Source of the DNA: JBBQED01 sp038320345
GTDB lineage: Bacteria > Bacteroidota > Bacteroidia > AKYH767-A > OLB10
Length of the DNA stretch: 64,000 nucleotides
Reading direction: 5' to 3'
NCBI GenBank assembly: GCA_038320345.1
Contig: JBBQED010000001.1
Location: 1 to 64,000, forward strand
Each line of letters starts with the position of its first letter. The first letter of the stretch is position 1. Below, piece by piece: positions 45,680 to 55,344 of this stretch. Below the pieces are notes generated by a model. It was not told where the DNA came from and ran no database searches. It was given only the letters and a program-made list of their open reading frames with translations. The position numbers and the translations under genes were made by a program.

Positions 45680-48217
45680 ATGAAAACAAAATTACTCTCT
45701 TTAACGGTGATCCTGATGAGCATCCTGCTTTACAGTACATCACAAGCACAGGTTTTTTGCAACGCATCTTTTACTGTGGTTCCTGATTCATCAGGATACG
45801 GTTTTACCTTTCAGAACACTTCTACAGGTGGATATACTAGTTCATCCTGGAATCTTGGAAATGGAACCACTTCAACTCAATCCAATGCCACAGCATATTA
45901 TAATGCTTCGGGATACTATGTAGTATGCCTCAGCATTTCCGGATTGAATTGTCAAAGTACTTATTGCGATTCGGTTTATGCAGGTGCTCCTGGTAGTTGC
46001 TTAGCTTCTTTTTCTGCCTATACTAATCCTGGAACATTGGTAGTTAACTTCACCAATTTGTCAAGTGGATCAAGTATGTATTCCTGGAATTTCGGTGATG
46101 GGGGCTCTTCTACACTGCAAAATCCTGTTCATACCTATAACCAAGCAGGAGTTTATACTACGTGTTTGACAATATCAAATGCTAATGGCTGTAGCGATAC
46201 TTATTGCGGAGCTGTAACTATTAATGCTAATACGAATTGTAATGCAGGCTTTGCATCTTACGATACTAGTGGATACAATTTCTTTATTGCAGATGTTTAT
46301 GTTCCAACGCTGAATTACTTCTGGGACTTTGGCGATGGAAGTACAGGTTCAGGATATTTCTTGAATCATCAATACAGTCAGCCCGGTTTATATGTTGCGT
46401 GTCTTACAGTGTTCGACTCTTTGAATGCTTGCTCTGCAACTCAATGTGATACTGTATTAGCAGCTGGAAGTAATAACGGAACTTGTAGCGCACAGTTCAC
46501 CACTACATACAATGGAAACGGAAGCATTACTTTTAATCCTCCAGTAAATTCACCCAACTCTTATTTTGCTTGGAACTTTGGTGATGGAACATCAAGTACT
46601 CTTGTTAATCCAACACATACTTATTCTTCTGCAGGTGTATTTTCCGTTTGTTTGACCGTTACTAATTTTGCACAAACTTGCACGGATTATTATTGCGCAT
46701 TTGTACAAACGTCGGGTACAAATAATTGCGATGCTTCTTTCGGTACTGCTGATAGTGGTGGGTATGTGTTCTTTTATCCTAATAACTTCTCCTCTACTTC
46801 CTATTATTCTTGGACTTTCGGTGATGGAGGAACAGGCACAGGAGTATATCCAGTACATCAGTACAGTACGCCAGGATATTATACCATTTGCTGTACTATT
46901 TCAGATTCAGCTCTAAACTGCAGCGCAACTTGGTGTGACTCCATTTATGCTGGTGGCATCTTTGGTAATTGTCAAGCAGCGATTAATTTCGGAACACAAT
47001 TGTTAACTGCCAATTTTTACGGATATTCAAATAATGTTACGGTAGTGGCATGGACCTGGGATTTTGGTGACGGAACAAGTTCTACTCTTCAGAATCCATC
47101 GCACACTTATTTATCTTCCGGATATTATGTTGCATGCTTAACGATTACCACTAATCTGGGATGTGTAAATACAGTTTGCCAAACGGTTCAGGTAACAGGC
47201 ACCTATTGCGATGCACAATTTCAAGCATATGATAGTGCTGGAGTGTATTACTTCTTCCCAAATACGACCGGCGCTTTATTAAATTACTATTGGGATTTTG
47301 GTGACAACACCGTATCCACTTCACCATATCCTGTTCATCAGTATTCAGGAAACGGACCATGGATCACTTGCTTAACTATTACTGACTCTGCGAATTTCTG
47401 CACAGCAACATGGTGCGATACTTTATACTCAAATAATGGTGGAGGTTCATGTCAAGCTTATTTCAGTGCCTCCCCTGATTCTTCAAATGGTGTACAGTTC
47501 TTTAACTTATCAGGAGGAAATTACACGAGTTTTTACTGGTCGTTTGGTGATGGCACTTCTTCTACCAATCAAAATCCATATCATCAATATGCTAATCCGG
47601 GTTCCTATATTGTTTGTATCACTATTTATGGAAATAACTGTCAAGACTCCTATTGTGATTCAGTGATCATCGGATCTGGAGTCAACTGCGTACCACAATT
47701 TTATACGTACCCTGACTCAACATTAGGAAGTGGTAATATGAATTTCAATCTTTTGAATAGTTGTCCGGGCTGGACGTATAGCTGGTCGTTTGGAGACAAT
47801 ACTGCTCCAGTGGCAGGATTAAACCCTGCACACCAATATAATGCTACCGGATGGTACACCGTATGTGTTGATGCCACTGATCCAAATGGAAATGTGATTA
47901 CTTGGTGCGATAGTATCTATGCCTTCCGTGTATTATTTACTGGATTAGAAAATCATCATGGCAGTTCGCTTTCAGCTACTGTTTTCCCTAACCCTTCCCG
48001 CGGACCAGTAACACTTCGCTACACACTTCCAGTTAGTACTCAAGTAACAATTCAATTGATGAGTATTGAAGGAAAAGTACTTTACTCTACTACTGAAAAT
48101 CAAAGTTCCGGAATCCGTGAACTACAAATCAGTACCAACGATTTTGCTTCAGGAATTTATCTTGTTCGCCTTCACGCCGGTGATCAAGATGCCAACCTGA
48201 AGATCATAGTTCAATAA
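45680..48217 (+). CDS. Secreted nine-PKD-repeat surface protein with T9SS sorting domain
   Basis: 845 residues with a signal peptide (ending YSTSQAQ). Nine tandem PKD domains of about 85 residues follow, with core SWNFGDGGSS...HTYNQAGVYTTCLTI. Unusually, each repeat carries four Cys at fixed places: near the start (CNASF), in VCLSI, then CxxxxC at the end, so two disulfides per repeat are likely. Repeats 2-7 alternate between two types, one with LQNPxHTY and one with YPVHQYS plus a DSxxxCxATxCD end. The last about 80 residues are a type-A sorting domain (ATVFPNPSRGPVTLRYTLP, GIYLVRLHAG, KIIVQ). Exported by T9SS to the cell surface; probably adhesive. A strong terminator follows. Confidence 0.92.
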   Translation: MKTKLLSLTVILMSILLYSTSQAQVFCNASFTVVPDSSGYGFTFQNTSTGGYTSSSWNLGNGTTSTQSNATAYYNASGYYVVCLSISGLNCQSTYCDSVYAGAPGSCLASFSAYTNPGTLVVNFTNLSSGSSMYSWNFGDGGSSTLQNPVHTYNQAGVYTTCLTISNANGCSDTYCGAVTINANTNCNAGFASYDTSGYNFFIADVYVPTLNYFWDFGDGSTGSGYFLNHQYSQPGLYVACLTVFDSLNACSATQCDTVLAAGSNNGTCSAQFTTTYNGNGSITFNPPVNSPNSYFAWNFGDGTSSTLVNPTHTYSSAGVFSVCLTVTNFAQTCTDYYCAFVQTSGTNNCDASFGTADSGGYVFFYPNNFSSTSYYSWTFGDGGTGTGVYPVHQYSTPGYYTICCTISDSALNCSATWCDSIYAGGIFGNCQAAINFGTQLLTANFYGYSNNVTVVAWTWDFGDGTSSTLQNPSHTYLSSGYYVACLTITTNLGCVNTVCQTVQVTGTYCDAQFQAYDSAGVYYFFPNTTGALLNYYWDFGDNTVSTSPYPVHQYSGNGPWITCLTITDSANFCTATWCDTLYSNNGGGSCQAYFSASPDSSNGVQFFNLSGGNYTSFYWSFGDGTSSTNQNPYHQYANPGSYIVCITIYGNNCQDSYCDSVIIGSGVNCVPQFYTYPDSTLGSGNMNFNLLNSCPGWTYSWSFGDNTAPVAGLNPAHQYNATGWYTVCVDATDPNGNVITWCDSIYAFRVLFTGLENHHGSSLSATVFPNPSRGPVTLRYTLPVSTQVTIQLMSIEGKVLYSTTENQSSGIRELQISTNDFASGIYLVRLHAGDQDANLKIIVQ

Positions 48218-48240
48218 AACCCGTTGACCGGTTTCTTTCC

Positions 48241-48280
48241 GGGCGCTTCCTGAATGGGGGAAGCGCCCTTTTCTTTTTCC
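48241..48280 (+). terminator. Terminator of the PKD-repeat gene
   Basis: A 10-bp stem GGGCGCTTCC (48241-48250) with GGAAGCGCCC (48259-48268), then TTTTCTTTTT. Confidence 0.9.
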
Positions 48281-48342
48281 TTTAATTCCTGGAATTAGCC
48301 ATTATCCCTAAGATTGCCGAACTTTGCCTTTCCAGCAAGTAT

Positions 48343-49104
48343 ATGGCAAAACTATCGGCAGTTATCATCACTTTTAACGAAGAGCGCAATATTGATCGTT
48401 GTCTGCAAACATTGAGCAGTGTTGCCGACGAGATTGTAGTGGTAGACTCAGGATCCACAGACCGCACGGAAGCTATCTGTCGCGATTATAAGGTGCGTTT
48501 CATTCATCAGCCTTTTTTGGGCTATATCGAGCAGAAAAATTTTGCCACAGCAAACGCTGCTTATGATCTGATACTCTCTCTGGATGCCGACGAAGCACTC
48601 TCCGATGAGTTACATCAATCCGTGCTCCTCGCTAAAGAATCACCACAAGCAAGTGCTTATACACTTAATCGACTCACCAATTACTGTGGTCATTGGGTTA
48701 GGCATTGCGGTTGGTATCCCGATAAGAAATTAAGATTGTATGATCGAAGAAAAGGGCAATGGGGAGGAACAAATCCACATGACCGTTTTGAGATGAAGGG
48801 TAGTGAACCGACTTTGCATTTGAACGGAAATTTACTGCATTACTCTTATAACAGCATATCCGATCATATTTTACAGATTAACCGTTTTTCGGAGATCGGT
48901 GCGCAAGCCCTTTATGCCAAGGGAAAGAAAATCTCGATTTTAGGAATAATCGTTAAAACTCATGCACGCTTCATTCGAAATTACATTATAAAAAAAGGAT
49001 TTTTGGATGGGTTTTATGGTTGGGTAATCTCTAAAAATTCGGCCTATGCAACATACTTGAAATATATTCGTTTGTATCTTTTATGCAGACGTAAAAAGCA
49101 ATAA
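48343..49104 (+). CDS. Family 2 glycosyltransferase (WaaE-like)
   Basis: 253 residues, soluble. GT2 N-terminal fold: AVIITFNEERNIDRCLQTL, IVVVDSGSTDRT, then the metal-binding motif SLDADEALSDEL (Asp-x-Asp about residue 85). The later region TNYCGHWVRHCGWYPDKKLR, with GTNPHDRFEM, is typical of the lipopolysaccharide core beta-glucosyltransferase WaaE/KdtX-like group, by resemblance only. Known role of the family: adds a sugar from an activated donor to LPS core or a glycan. It is followed after one base by a GT4 gene, so the two are one operon. A GAACTTTG box (48319-48326) is a weak promoter candidate. Confidence 0.88.
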   Translation: MAKLSAVIITFNEERNIDRCLQTLSSVADEIVVVDSGSTDRTEAICRDYKVRFIHQPFLGYIEQKNFATANAAYDLILSLDADEALSDELHQSVLLAKESPQASAYTLNRLTNYCGHWVRHCGWYPDKKLRLYDRRKGQWGGTNPHDRFEMKGSEPTLHLNGNLLHYSYNSISDHILQINRFSEIGAQALYAKGKKISILGIIVKTHARFIRNYIIKKGFLDGFYGWVISKNSAYATYLKYIRLYLLCRRKKQ

Positions 49105-49105
49105 A

Positions 49106-50227
49106 ATGAAAATTTTACATGTTTCAACACCAGTAACTTGGAGAGGAGGAGAACAACAGCTTTTGAGTCTTGCAACAGTATTAAAAGATTATCCTGTAAC
49201 ACAATGGGTGATGTGCCCAGAAAAATCACAACTCATCAATAAATTAAATGCAGTTGAAGTTGCCGTAATTCCTTATCGAAATAAAGGGCTTTTATCTTTA
49301 AAACTTTCTTGGAAAATTGCAATGTCTTGCAAGAAATTCAGGATTCAAATCATACATACTCATGACGCTCATGCGCATACAGCAGCGGTTTTATCATGTT
49401 TTCTATTCCGCAATCAAGCCAAAATAATCGTAAGTAGAAGAGTCGATTTTCCAATTAAGAATTCCTTTCTAAGTAGATGGAAATACAATTTTAAATCAGT
49501 AAAAAGTGTAATATGTGTTTCTGAATTAATAAAAAAGATTGTTGAACCCTCCATAAATTTTCATGAGCGAATTCGTGTAGTTTACGATGGTATTGATTTA
49601 AATAAATATCGTAAATTCAATTCCAAAATTTCCGGGTTGAGAAAAGATTATTCTAGTGATTGTTCCTCCATATTTATCGGTAATGTTTCCGCTTTAGCTG
49701 ATCATAAAGACTACACTTCATTTATTGCGACTTGCAAAAAACTTTTAAATGATGGTATGCAGGCCCACTTTTTTATAGTTGGAGACGGTCCGTTACAGAA
49801 TAACATTAAAACGCAAGTTTTAAATTCAGACTGTGGAAAATCAATCACTATGACGGGATTTAGAAATGATATCCCAGACGTACTTTCTTCTCTTGATTTA
49901 TTACTGATCACCTCGAAAACAGAAGGTTTAGGCTCAGTAATTCTGGAAGCTATGGCAGCTGGTACCCCTGTAGTATCCACGAATGCTGGCGGTATTCCCG
50001 AAATTGTACAAATGAATGAGACAGGTCTTCTAGCGGATATAAGTGACTCTGAAAATTTAGCCATTCAAGTACATAGGATTTTTGAAGAGCCCGGACTAAA
50101 GGAAAAACTTATAAAAAATGCTTTAAGTTTCGTACAGGGTTTTTCAATTGAAAGAACGGCTTACTTAACATTTAGTATTTATCTTGAGCAAATCGATATT
50201 GAAGCATTTATAAATCAGATTATGTAA
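49106..50227 (+). CDS. Family 4 glycosyltransferase (copy 1)
   Basis: 373 residues. GT-B fold, GT4 type: N-terminal MKILHVSTPVTWRGGEQQ, IIHTHDAHAHTAAVL, VSRRVDFPI; C-terminal nucleotide-sugar domain SALADHKDY, FIVGDGPLQ, MTGFRNDIPDVL, TSKTEGLGSVILEAMAAG, STNAGGIPEIV. The last includes the EX7E-like acceptor Glu pair. It starts one base after the GT2 stop. A close paralogue lies at 52740-53837. Known family role: retaining transfer of sugars to lipids or glycans; substrate unknown. Confidence 0.9.
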   Translation: MKILHVSTPVTWRGGEQQLLSLATVLKDYPVTQWVMCPEKSQLINKLNAVEVAVIPYRNKGLLSLKLSWKIAMSCKKFRIQIIHTHDAHAHTAAVLSCFLFRNQAKIIVSRRVDFPIKNSFLSRWKYNFKSVKSVICVSELIKKIVEPSINFHERIRVVYDGIDLNKYRKFNSKISGLRKDYSSDCSSIFIGNVSALADHKDYTSFIATCKKLLNDGMQAHFFIVGDGPLQNNIKTQVLNSDCGKSITMTGFRNDIPDVLSSLDLLLITSKTEGLGSVILEAMAAGTPVVSTNAGGIPEIVQMNETGLLADISDSENLAIQVHRIFEEPGLKEKLIKNALSFVQGFSIERTAYLTFSIYLEQIDIEAFINQIM

Positions 50228-50316
50228 AAATTCCACTTTATCTAAAAGATTTTGTTAAAAATAAAACGTTCATCTATATCGATGAAAGATCTACATAGTA
50301 TTATAAAAAAATAGAA

Positions 50317-50745
50317 ATGAAAAAAATAATTTTATTAATTGCTATCGTATTATACGTTACGCAATTGCAAGCACAGAAAATTATTAAAGCAAATGTTCCA
50401 GCAGAAGTAAAGGCTGCCTTCCATAAAGCATATCCATCAATAATAGATGTAAAGTGGAGCAAAGATGGAAAAAACTTTGAGGCAGAATACGATGCCAACA
50501 AAGTTGACATGTCAAATACTTATAGTGCAGATGGAACTTTAATCGAAACTGAAATGGAAATTACTGCATCCGATCTTCCAAAAGAAGTGTTGGAGTATTT
50601 GAAAAATAATTACAGCGGTGATAAAATAAAAGAAGCTTCAAAAATAACTGATTCGAAAGGCATAGTAACTTTTGAAGCAGAAGTTAAAGGCATGGATTTA
50701 ATTTTTAACGATATAGGAAACTTTATTAAATCAGTTAAGGAATAA
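50317..50745 (+). CDS. Small secreted PepSY-like protein
   Basis: 142 residues, signal peptide MKKIILLIAIVLYVTQLQAQ. Two similar halves have PepSY-like strands and helices: VPAEVKAAFHKAYPSIIDVK, WSKDGKNFEAEYDANKV, then DLPKEVLEYLKNNYSGDKI, EASKITDSKGIVTFEAEVK. This fits the putative beta-lactamase-inhibitor-like PepSY family found in Bacteroidota (PF11396 type), from memory. Role unknown; perhaps protein or peptide inhibition. A clear terminator follows at 50795-50836. Confidence 0.8.
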   Translation: MKKIILLIAIVLYVTQLQAQKIIKANVPAEVKAAFHKAYPSIIDVKWSKDGKNFEAEYDANKVDMSNTYSADGTLIETEMEITASDLPKEVLEYLKNNYSGDKIKEASKITDSKGIVTFEAEVKGMDLIFNDIGNFIKSVKE

Positions 50746-50794
50746 GATTTCGTTGAATTTGAGTTAAACTGCAAGCAATAGAAAACGCTTGTAA

Positions 50795-50836
50795 AAAAGG
50801 TATTGTAACAATTGTTCCAATACCTTTTACGTTTTT
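50795..50836 (+). terminator. Terminator of the PepSY-like gene
   Basis: AAAAGGTATTG (50795-50805) pairs with CAATACCTTTT (50818-50828), an 11-bp stem, followed by ACGTTTTT. Confidence 0.85.
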
Positions 50837-51096
50837 ACTAAACTCTTTATAATAAAGCCATCCCACTTCAAGTATTTCCTACTGTTATTAGATCTGAACG
50901 GATTTTCAAAAATTAGTGATAAATTATTGCCGGCTCTTTCGTTACTGAAGTATTTACAATATTTAGTACTATAATTCGCGATTTAGAACTAATAACAAAA
51001 TGCTAACTAATAAATACGTCATCTATCAAATAGTCTATATTTATCGAAACTCCCATTAACTAAACCATAATTTTACAAAACTGTGGATTAAAACTA

Positions 51097-51104
51097 TAAC
51101 TTTG
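51097..51104 (+). promoter_or_regulatory. Promoter -7 box of the small protein gene at 51119
   Basis: TAACTTTG, exact TAnnTTTG match, 14 bases before the ATG at 51119. The -33 position is not well defined. Confidence 0.5.
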
Positions 51105-51118
51105 CTGTTAAGGACAAA

Positions 51119-51514
51119 ATGTTCAGACACATAATCGCTCTAATAATTTTATCATACTTCTCCTTCGGTACTTTTTGTTTGCCGAATGGGGACTTCGCTG
51201 CTATTGATGAATTACCAGAAATGTATAACCATTGCAAGGCTTTTGAAGACAATGATATGACTCCGTTTGATTTCATCACCGATCATCTAATAAATATTGA
51301 TTGCTTGTTTGACAACCATGACAATGGCGATCAACAAAAACCCCATTCGCCTTTTACTTTTCATCATATTACGCCACAATTATTTTTTACATATCTCCAA
51401 TTTCAATGGTCAACTGTATATGTGGTACACCCCCTTTTAGAGAATAATTATTCAGCAGATAACATTTTAGTACTTGATTTTTTTTCAAAAATCTTGCGCC
51501 CTCCAATACTTTAA
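51119..51514 (+). CDS. Small exported protein associated with efflux loci
   Basis: 131 residues with a signal peptide (MFRHIIALIILSYFSFGTFC) that could be a lipoprotein signal at the last Cys. The mature part has Cys and His at intervals (YNHCKAFEDND, IDCLFDNHDNGDQQKPH, FTFHHITPQLF) and a hydrophobic end. Short His/Cys-bearing exported proteins of this shape are often seen beside RND cation-efflux genes in Bacteroidota (from memory), but I cannot name the family. It precedes the broken barrel gene by 73 bases. Confidence 0.65.
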   Translation: MFRHIIALIILSYFSFGTFCLPNGDFAAIDELPEMYNHCKAFEDNDMTPFDFITDHLINIDCLFDNHDNGDQQKPHSPFTFHHITPQLFFTYLQFQWSTVYVVHPLLENNYSADNILVLDFFSKILRPPIL

Positions 51515-51587
51515 TTGTTTTCTATTCTTTAAACGAGTTCTTATAAACTTGTTCAATTTAATATTCAAACAATTAAGTACTTAAATA

Positions 51588-52394
51588 ATGCTAAAAATAA
51601 AATCAGCATGCATACTCATATTATTGTTATGCATGAATGCGCGTACAATAAAGGCCCAGGTTTTGGAAACGGAAGAATCCAAACCATTGTTGCCACAACA
51701 ATTTGAAGTTGGAACTGGATTAGAGTTCCAAACTTCACAAGAAGGAACTGAAACAGCCCTGCCTCTGGCAATTGAATATGGGCTATCCAAGAAATTTACT
51801 CTCTTAATTGAACCAGTTGGTTTCACAAAGATCCTTCCGAAACAAGGGCCACACGCGCAGGGAATTGGTGATTTAGAAATTACTTTATTCTATCAAATTT
51901 GTTCAGAGGAAAAAGTTTTACCCTCGATTTCAATTTCTGGTGAAATAAAAATCCCCACTGCAAAAAACACTTTGATTGGAACTGGCAAAACTGACTACAC
52001 GCCGTTTCTCATTATGAGTAAAACAACAGGAAAGTTTTTTACCAGTGTAAATCTTAGTTATACAATTCTAGGAAAACCTTTGGGAGTTGATGTGAGCAAT
52101 TTGTTCAATTACTCAATCGGAACAATTTTCAACGCAGGATTAAAAAGTATTTTCTTCGCTGAAGTTTATGGAAATACTTCTGCAGTTGGAGGTTCAGAAA
52201 CTCCAGAACCAATTGTTGTTGTCAATCCTAACATTAACTCTCAGGAAATTTCCGGAGGTGAAACAGTTGGGGCTGCTGGGTATTGATATTATCTAAAGAA
52301 AGACTTATTGCTATCATTTGGAATAAGCTATGATAACAATAATGCGATTATGTTTCGTCCAGGTGTTGAATGGAAATTTGGTGGAAACAAATAA
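51588..52394 (+). pseudogene. Outer-membrane transporter-like barrel gene with one in-frame TGA
   Basis: The frame from 51588 (signal peptide ending TIKAQ) runs to a TGA at 52284-52286. It then continues in the same frame as YYLKKDLLLSFGISYDNNN and GVEWKFGGNK to TAA at 52392-52394. The C-terminal piece is the expected last strands of a beta-barrel (SISISGEIKIPTAKNTLIGT before it). TGG (Trp) or a similar codon probably mutated to TGA. Total would be 268 residues. The family resembles the small 'transporter' barrels found beside RND efflux systems. A truncated protein would lack the final strands and is unlikely to fold. Confidence 0.75.
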
Positions 52395-52739
52395 AGTAGT
52401 TCAACTAATTAATAATACTGATGAAGTTGAGGAATGACAATAACTCCGATACTCCACGATACAACCTTCGCTACCCAGATCTTTTTAATAGGTCTGGGTG
52501 CAAGGGTTAAGTCACAATGCAAATCCGTTATAATGCATTTATCAAAGCAATATATAAATATAAGATAGATTTCAAAGTTTATATTCGGCAGCTCATTTCA
52601 CAAGCATTTACAAAATTAAAAGCCGCTAAATTAGATGCCTTGTATTACTGTAAAGCTCTTTTAGGTTGATATTAGTCTTAACTAGAATTAAATTTCAGGA
52701 TTACGTATCTTTATCCCTGAAATACCATTTCATTAAAGG
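52395..52739. other. Intergenic region, 345 bp
   Basis: Contains a hairpin near 52475 (ACCCAGA with TCTGGGT, long loop) that may be a terminator, and a TATCTTTA box (52706-52713) as a possible promoter of the next gene. A 50-codon frame at 52517-52669 has an ATG but no recognisable family, so it is not called. Confidence 0.5.
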
Positions 52740-53837
52740 ATGAGGATTCTACATGTCTCAACGCCTTCTACATGGCGAGGGGGAGAACAACAAGTTGCAT
52801 ATCTGGCAATTGCATTAAAAGCTTTTTCGGAAAAGCAACAGATATTGACACCAATTCAGTCCGTTTTGTCACAGCAACTTATGCATTCTGGTATTCATCT
52901 TGAAAACTTTAAGAGATCCGGAGCCTTGGATATCAGCCTTGCAAAGAATATTACTCGAATTTGCGAAAAAGAAAAGATTCAAATTATCCACACCCACGAT
53001 TCTCATGCTCATAGTGCAGCCGTAATTTCAGCAGCTATCTTTGGAAATAAAACACCAGTAGTAGTTAGTAGAAGAGTAGATTTTGCTATTTCCTCCTCTC
53101 CATTATCAATCTGGAAATACAATCATTCGTCGGTAAAGAAAATCATTTGTGTTTCTGAAGCTATCAAAGACATAACCGCTCCTCGGATTAAGGATAAATC
53201 TAAACTGGTGGTAGTGCATTCGGGTATTGATCTTCACCGATATGAGAACCTGCCAATAGAAAACATACTTAGAAAAGAATTCAAGATCTCTGAAGATAAA
53301 ATATTAATTGGCAACTTATCTGCTTTAGCCGATCATAAAGATTACCCAACATTTATTGAAGTTGCAGCGAAGTTACTTCATGAAAATTTATTACTTCACT
53401 TTTTTATTATTGGTGAAGGGCCTGAAAGAACTAAGCTGGAAAATTTGATCCGCTCATCACAATTGCAAAACAATATTACACTGACAGGATTTCGGAAGGA
53501 TGTACCTGCTGTGATGTCCGCCCTAGATATATTTATGATTACCTCTAAAACAGAAGGCCTAGGAACAATTGTACTCGAAGCATTCGCTTGCAAAATTCCG
53601 GTAGTAGCTACGAAAGCTGGTGGAATTCCTGAGTTAGTCATCCATGAAAAAACGGGTTTGCTCGCTGAACCGGGAGATGTTGATCAACTTGTTAATCAAG
53701 TAAAACATCTAATAAAAAACCCAAGAATGAAAGTTGAGTTAGCAGAAAATGCAGCAAATTATGTACAACAGTATTCGTATGAAAATACTGCTCAAAAAAC
53801 ATTTGAAATTTATAAGACCTTAATTACGTATGAATAA
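52740..53837 (+). CDS. Family 4 glycosyltransferase (copy 2)
   Basis: 365 residues, closely similar along its whole length to the GT4 at 49106. Shared words include ILHVSTP, TWRGGEQQ, IQIIHTHD, VSRRVDF, SALADHKDY, TSKTEGLG and AGGIPE. The nucleotide-sugar site has FIIGEGPERTKLE, TGFRKDVPAVM, TSKTEGLGTIVLEAFACK. It stands alone in front of the efflux operon. Duplication of the GT2-linked copy, with separate evolution, is the simplest view. Substrate unknown. Confidence 0.9.
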   Translation: MRILHVSTPSTWRGGEQQVAYLAIALKAFSEKQQILTPIQSVLSQQLMHSGIHLENFKRSGALDISLAKNITRICEKEKIQIIHTHDSHAHSAAVISAAIFGNKTPVVVSRRVDFAISSSPLSIWKYNHSSVKKIICVSEAIKDITAPRIKDKSKLVVVHSGIDLHRYENLPIENILRKEFKISEDKILIGNLSALADHKDYPTFIEVAAKLLHENLLLHFFIIGEGPERTKLENLIRSSQLQNNITLTGFRKDVPAVMSALDIFMITSKTEGLGTIVLEAFACKIPVVATKAGGIPELVIHEKTGLLAEPGDVDQLVNQVKHLIKNPRMKVELAENAANYVQQYSYENTAQKTFEIYKTLITYE

Positions 53838-54099
53838 ACCTTAATAGGAACTTTCAAATACCATTTACAAAACGTAGCCTAATCAAAATTAGTTAAAATT
53901 CATAGTGTCAAATTAGTAAAACTAGTCTACTCTTTGTAAGATATATGATGCCTAGTCAAGGAAAAGGATTAATTATGAATACAAAATGAACTAAATCATA
54001 TTAATACCAATAATCCAAAGTAAACACGCTATAAGTAGGATTCAACTCCAATATTGTTGATCTTCACATGATCATATTTCACATTCGCCCTTCCACTAA

Positions 54100-55344
54100 A
54101 TGGTAAATAAGATATCCATAATTATTTTAGTTTTTATGACGCTCTCGGTGTATTCTGTCATCGCGCAAAAGAATGGAATCGATTATTACGTACAACAAGC
54201 TTTTCTAAATAGTCCTCTTCTGAAAGACTATAATAATCAAGTTCGTACTAATCAAATTGACAGTTTGCTAATAAAGGCTGGGAGAAAGCCTCAAATCAAC
54301 TCCTCCATTACAAATATTTATTATCCTCGTATTAATGGGTATAGTTATGATCAGTCCATCACTAATGGAGGTTTGTATAGCGGTTTGATTTCTGTAAATA
54401 AAACAATCACTGGAAGCGGAAACATTTCGCATCAATTACAATCACTCCAGATATCAAATGAATCCTTGAGCATTACTGCAAAAATCTCTGAGCAAGGCAT
54501 CAAAAAAGAAGTGATATCACAATATATTACCACCTATGGAGATCTTAAACAATACCAATTAAATGAAGATCTTGTCAGCGTCTTACATGCGGAAGAAATT
54601 ATATTAAAAAATTTAACAGAAAAGGGTTTGTACCGCCAAACCGATTATCTAACTTTCTTTATCACTATTCAAGAACAAGAGCTAAATAGTAAACAAATAC
54701 TCATCAAATATCAAGATGATTTAGGAACATTAAACTACTTATGTGGTATTAGTGATACTTCCTTTGTACTACTTTCAGAACCTCAATTAAGTGTGGAAGA
54801 ATTACCAGCAGTTGATAGTTCGTCATTTTTAAAACAATTTACTTTAGACAGCCTCCAGCTAGTTAATAAAAAGATATTAGTCGATTTTAACTACAAACCC
54901 AAAGTAAATTTATTCGCCGATGCGGGTTATAATTCCTCATATCTAAAAAATTCAAGCCATAATTTTGGAGCTAGTTTAGGATTCAATATTACTTTGCCAA
55001 TTTATGATGGTAACCAACGGAAGTTACAGGATACAAAAATTGATATTGCAGATCAAACCAGAAGCAATTACAAAAGTAATTTCTCATCACAATCCAAACA
55101 ACAAATTCAAAAACTAAGACAACAATTAAATGCTACGCTCTCCCTAATTGCTGAGATCAATAAACAAATCAGTTATTTTGAAACGTTGATAAATGCCGAT
55201 AAAAAATTAGTAGAAACTGGCGAAATAAGGATTACGGATTACATTATAGCATTTTCAGGATATTTAAATATTAAAAATCAGTTAACCCTGAATACTATCA
55301 ATAGCTTGCAAATAATAAATCAGATTAACTACTGGAACAGATGA
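54100..55344 (+). CDS. TolC-like outer-membrane efflux protein
   Basis: 414 residues, signal peptide (MVNKISIIILVFMTLSVYSVIAQ). Long amphipathic helices in two similar halves are typical of the outer-membrane factor family (LINAPLLKDY-type start AFLNSPLLKDYNNQVRTNQI, LVETGEIRITDYIIAFSGYL). It overlaps the adaptor gene start by 4 bases (ATGA). Known role: outer-membrane exit duct of a tripartite RND pump. Confidence 0.88.
   Translation: MVNKISIIILVFMTLSVYSVIAQKNGIDYYVQQAFLNSPLLKDYNNQVRTNQIDSLLIKAGRKPQINSSITNIYYPRINGYSYDQSITNGGLYSGLISVNKTITGSGNISHQLQSLQISNESLSITAKISEQGIKKEVISQYITTYGDLKQYQLNEDLVSVLHAEEIILKNLTEKGLYRQTDYLTFFITIQEQELNSKQILIKYQDDLGTLNYLCGISDTSFVLLSEPQLSVEELPAVDSSSFLKQFTLDSLQLVNKKILVDFNYKPKVNLFADAGYNSSYLKNSSHNFGASLGFNITLPIYDGNQRKLQDTKIDIADQTRSNYKSNFSSQSKQQIQKLRQQLNATLSLIAEINKQISYFETLINADKKLVETGEIRITDYIIAFSGYLNIKNQLTLNTINSLQIINQINYWNR

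Larger units (their letters stand above)
50746..51118. other. Intergenic region, 373 bp
   Basis: It holds the terminator of the PepSY-like gene (50795-50836) and the promoter box TAACTTTG (51097-51104) of the next gene. No other coding or structural signal was found. Confidence 0.6.

Noticed and set aside
52284..52286. Selenocysteine or programmed read-through at the TGA
   Set aside because: No structured element or selenoprotein family is recognisable; a simple nonsense mutation or base error is more economical.
52517..52669. 50-codon plus-strand frame with ATG
   Set aside because: No recognisable family, no ribosome-site or promoter support; likely chance.
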